Source: Lojkania enalia (Eukaryota; Ascomycota; Dothideomycetes; Pleosporales). Taken from it: a DNA stretch of 49,074 nucleotides. The DNA lies in NCBI GenBank assembly GCA_010094045.1, contig ML986672.1, forward strand, positions 133,478-182,551, read 5' to 3'. A program made the position numbers and the translations under genes. Of this stretch, positions 46,241 through 49,074 are shown in pieces (positions within the stretch are counted from its first letter, which is position 1; every line of letters starts with the position of its first letter). Below the pieces are notes generated by a model. That model was not told the DNA's origin and made no database searches. It saw nothing but the letters and a program-made list of their open reading frames with translations.

Positions 46241-47914
46241 GGCTTAAAAAACTTGTTCTATTACTATATTAATATTCTCTATCTAGCTATTAGTCTCTAG
46301 ATAGAAGCTAGTTAATATATATATATCGATTTATAGCTATCTATAGAGCTTTTAGTAGAAGGTAGAAATAAACTATATTTTACAGTCGGATATAATAATA
46401 TATAGTAGTTTATAATAAACCTATATATAGTAATAGAATAGTTAAATAATATTAGGAGCTTTAATTCTTATATATAGTATTAGGTATCTATACTTACTAA
46501 GCCTATTAACTACTACTATAATATTTATATAATCTTCTAATTTTAATAGGTTAGTTATAAAGTCTATAGAAATATTTTAAAACCTTTATTTAGGTATAGG
46601 TAATAGTTTTAATAATCTATAGTATTTCTCTTTAAAAGTCTTACTTCTTTAGTATATATAATAATAGTCTATATATTATTATACCAAGTTAAATATCTTT
46701 AACTAATAATACTCGCGCTAGAGTAGTTTTAAAGTCTTTTCTTAACTAGGGTATCTACTAGATAGTAAATTATAGACGGTTTATAGTAGCTTAAGCTTTA
46801 GCTTATTATAGTCTAATACTATAAGTTAAATTTAGTAGTATAGTTAGTTATTATACTCTTTATAATTAGCTAGAATTAGGAGTTTAAATTAATAGGCTCT
46901 TTCTCTTAATAACTTTAAAGTATCTTAGATTAAATTATTATTCGGGTATTTTTTATTAATAATCTCTATAATTAATTAGCCTACTTCTATCTATTAGAAT
47001 AGTTTAGGATAAAGTAATATCTATTAATAATCTCTACAGGCCTCTTCTTATATAAACTTATTTTATAACCTTTAAGTTAAGATATTAAGCTTCTCTCTAA
47101 GTTTTCTAGATTAGTATATAATACTAAAGTTAAACTTTAATAGATATTCTAATTAATAGGCCTATTAATAGCTTAGCTACTTTATTATTATAAAGTATTA
47201 TAAGTTCTTATAATTGCTTAATACTTTTATAAAGAATACTATACTTTTTAATTCAGGCCTCTATTATTTAAAATATTAGATAATCGCGAGTAGTTTTATA
47301 TTATATATCTTATAATTACCTTTAATAGAGTTTATATACTTAGAGAAGTAGGTAATAGGTCTTAGTTTACTATTAGCACTTTTCTAGAATAGTACGCTAA
47401 CTATTATAAAATTAAATATATCAGCTTCTACTACTATTAGCAGTTTAGGGTTAAAATATTAGAAAATTAGTATAGAGATAAAAGCATCCTTTAGGTAGTC
47501 GAAAGAATATTAACAGCTATTATTCTAGTTAAATCGAGTATTCTTCTTAGTTAGAGCTACTAAGGAAGAGACTTTCTATAAGAAGTTGCTAATAAATTAT
47601 TAGTAGAAGTTCGCGAAGCTTATAAAGGTTTAAATATCTTTTACGTTTTTAAAGTATTTTTAGTTAATAATTATCTCTACCTTCTTTAAATTTATATAGA
47701 TCTCTTCTATAGTAATTATATATTTTAGATAGATTACTTCTAACTAGTAAAATTCGTACTTATCTATATTAAACCATAGACTATTTACTCTTAAGGCTTT
47801 AAAAACTAGCTAGATATACTACTTATAATCCTTTAAATTCTTACTAAATATTAGGATATTATTAATATAGGTAGTATAGAATATATTAAGATATAGTCTT
47901 AGTATATTATTTAT
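46241..47914 (-). pseudogene. Gypsy-3 copy 2 integrase, RNase H and RT part
   Basis: Minus-strand pol. At its right edge it reads TTYINNILIF.KNLKDYK with the RT box YINNI (about 47855-47875). Below that comes the RT thumb and RNase H (47000-47800), then integrase (46241-46900), whose downstream half matches Gypsy-3 copy 3 from 33393. Domain limits are blurred by mutation. The element is cut at 47914 by Gypsy-1 copy 3, and the N-terminal RT, protease and gag would lie beyond the window. Confidence 0.7.
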
Positions 47915-48193
47915 TATAATAATGCGAAGAAATCGTTCTACGAAAAGCTTTATATACAACCTTATCCTAAAGCTTTTTACTTATCTTATTCTACCCCTAG
48001 CTCTACCCCTTTTCCCTTCCGTATATAGTTATATACTCCCTTATAAGTAGCTTAGTAATTCTTCTATATTCTTTTATATAAGGCCTATAAATATTAATAG
48101 AATTCCTAGGTCCCTAAACCCCTATATACTCCTATATACCTCTAAGTAGATTTATACTATATTTAGACCTATTATCTTACCTACGCTATTATA
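47915..48193 (+). repeat. Gypsy-1 copy 3, 5' LTR
   Basis: 279 bp, starting TATAATAATGCG and ending GCTATTATA. It is the fifth copy of this LTR in the window. Confidence 0.95.
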
Positions 48194-48379
48194 TTATATA
48201 AAAGAACTTAATACTACTAGTAATAGCCTCTTTAATAATATTGTATCGATTATTTATTTAACTATATCTAAGTTTAAAATATACCTAATTTAGTTTAGAT
48301 TATAATACTTATATACTATTATATTAAATTATTTAGTTATCTAGATAGAATCTTAAAAACTTCTTATTAATTAAAGTCT

Positions 48380-49074
48380 TTAGGTTTAGAACTTCCTATC
48401 CTCTATAATTAGAATTGCCTTTAGAAAAGCCGCGTAGAGTACGCCTAAGTAGAAACTTAGAGACTACTAATAACTTATTAGAATCGGAGGTAACCGCCGA
48501 TATTTAACTATAATTTACCTTCTAATTTCTATACTAGAACTAATATATATATAAGTTATAGTAAAAGTAAGCTTTTATCTATATATATAGAACAACTGTT
48601 ACCTTTTATAGAGGGCCCTATAACAGATAGACCCCTCTCTATAAGGCCTATAATAAAAAATATATCTAATTTAGAGGGAAATTAGAGTAAACTAACTTTT
48701 AAGGAATAAATTATAATTTTATAGGAGGAGATTATACGTTTAATATAATAAAGAACTATTAGTTCTAATTAACTTCTATAAACTACCGAATTAGAACTAA
48801 TAATATACTAGGAAACTTTTACAACTCTCCTAGTAAGAAACCTCTTAGCTATCTTTAAACCCCTTTAAGCCTATCTTACTAAATATATACCTAAGATTAA
48901 AAGTTTTATAGATAGTAGTAAACCTATATTTAAATAATAGTAAGTTTTAATTCTAGACTAACTTAAGATTAATATAGATTACTATCTAATAGAATATATA
49001 TATATAGTATTAGTATAGGAATATACCTCTAGTACTGCGAAAGGGTATCTAGAGCTAAAATACCTAGCTAAATT
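48380..49074 (+). pseudogene. Gypsy-1 copy 3 gag, partial
   Basis: Collinear with the N-terminal gag region of copy 1 (about 6560-7251). No start codon can be chosen and stops TAG/TAA are present. The CCHC knuckle would lie beyond the window end. Confidence 0.65.

Larger units (their letters stand above)
40931..47914 (-). mobile_element. Gypsy-3 copy 2, hosting two pogo elements, cut by Gypsy-1 copy 3
   Basis: Minus-strand Ty3/Gypsy. In element order from the right: RT cut at its YxDD box (47914), RNase H and integrase (46241-47800), pogo A copy 4 (45093-46238), integrase C-terminus with chromodomain (44237-45092), pogo B copy 2 (42364-44234), 3' noncoding (42116-42361), polypurine tract (AAAAGAAGAGTAC on the minus strand, about 42103-42115), and 3' LTR 40931-42102. 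Removing pogo B with one TA joins 42363 to 44237 and gives sequence continuous with Gypsy-3 copy 3 at about 34740-34770. Confidence 0.88.
47915..49074 (+). mobile_element. Gypsy-1 copy 3, 5' part, running off the window
   Basis: Begins with a 279 bp LTR (47915-48193), then the primer-binding site (48194-48208) and about 870 bp of leader and gag that match copy 1 from 6371 to about 7251. It interrupts the RT of Gypsy-3 copy 2. The five bases before it are TTTAT; the matching right duplication is outside the window. Confidence 0.93.

Noticed and set aside
1..49074. Mitochondrial or apicomplexan origin because of the very low GC
   Set aside because: Low GC alone would not remove CA and TG while keeping CT, CC and CG. 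The content is nuclear Ty3/Gypsy and pogo elements with RIP-type stops.
1..49074. Many ORFs longer than 100 codons as new small genes
   Set aside because: They do not start at plausible ATGs, ATG itself being nearly removed, and most lie inside identified elements in the wrong frame. Their openness follows from skewed composition.
1..49074. Biosynthetic, effector or defence gene cluster
   Set aside because: No signal peptides, synthase or resistance motifs are visible in any frame on either strand after allowing RIP-type stops.

Overview
The window looks like constitutive heterochromatin of a filamentous ascomycete fungus (Pezizomycotina). It is very AT-rich, the dinucleotides CA and TG are almost absent while TA is abundant, and every recognisable gene belongs to a transposon or to a telomere-linked RecQ-type helicase, all ruined by C-to-T / G-to-A changes. 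That is the footprint of repeat-induced point mutation (RIP). I found no intact host gene, rRNA, tRNA, CRISPR array or telomeric repeat. Species cannot be told from this sequence.

Layout. 1-1486: degenerate, unassigned. 1489-2663: pogo/Fot1-type DNA transposon (family A copy 1). 2666-3904: unassigned. 3905-30100: one old minus-strand Ty3/Gypsy element (Gypsy-3 copy 1) broken by later insertions: pogo A copy 2 (4194-5339), a full Gypsy-1 (6092-13284, plus) and a full Gypsy-2 (14542-28818, plus). Gypsy-2 is itself split by a second full Gypsy-1 (19463-26653, minus). The Gypsy-3 5' LTR closes the block at 28931-30100. 30101-33392: unassigned relics, a longer pogo element (family B copy 1, 30949-32820) and a small island (about 33078-33392) that largely escaped RIP. 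33393-35215: 3' part of a plus-strand Gypsy-3 with its chromodomain. 35240-40660: a minus-strand pseudogene of a RecQ-type helicase of the telomere-linked kind, interrupted by pogo A copy 3. 40931-47914: minus-strand Gypsy-3 copy 2, carrying pogo B copy 2 and pogo A copy 4. 47915-49074: 5' end of a third Gypsy-1, running off the window.

The nesting is supported by target-site duplications: TA for all six pogo elements, ATATA for Gypsy-1 copy 1, TTATT for Gypsy-1 copy 2 and CTATA for Gypsy-2. The order of events is helicase and Gypsy-3 first, then pogo, Gypsy-1 and Gypsy-2 insertions. The depth of mutation broadly follows that order.

The most informative points are: the helicase relic, which suggests subtelomeric origin; pogo A elements that lost the whole catalytic core yet multiplied; tandem TATAAGCGAGCT motifs in the inverted repeats of two pogo families; a Gypsy-1 primer-binding site complementary to its own LTR, suggesting self-priming; an unexplained long 3' region in Gypsy-2; and the RIP-poor island next to a possible third pogo terminus.
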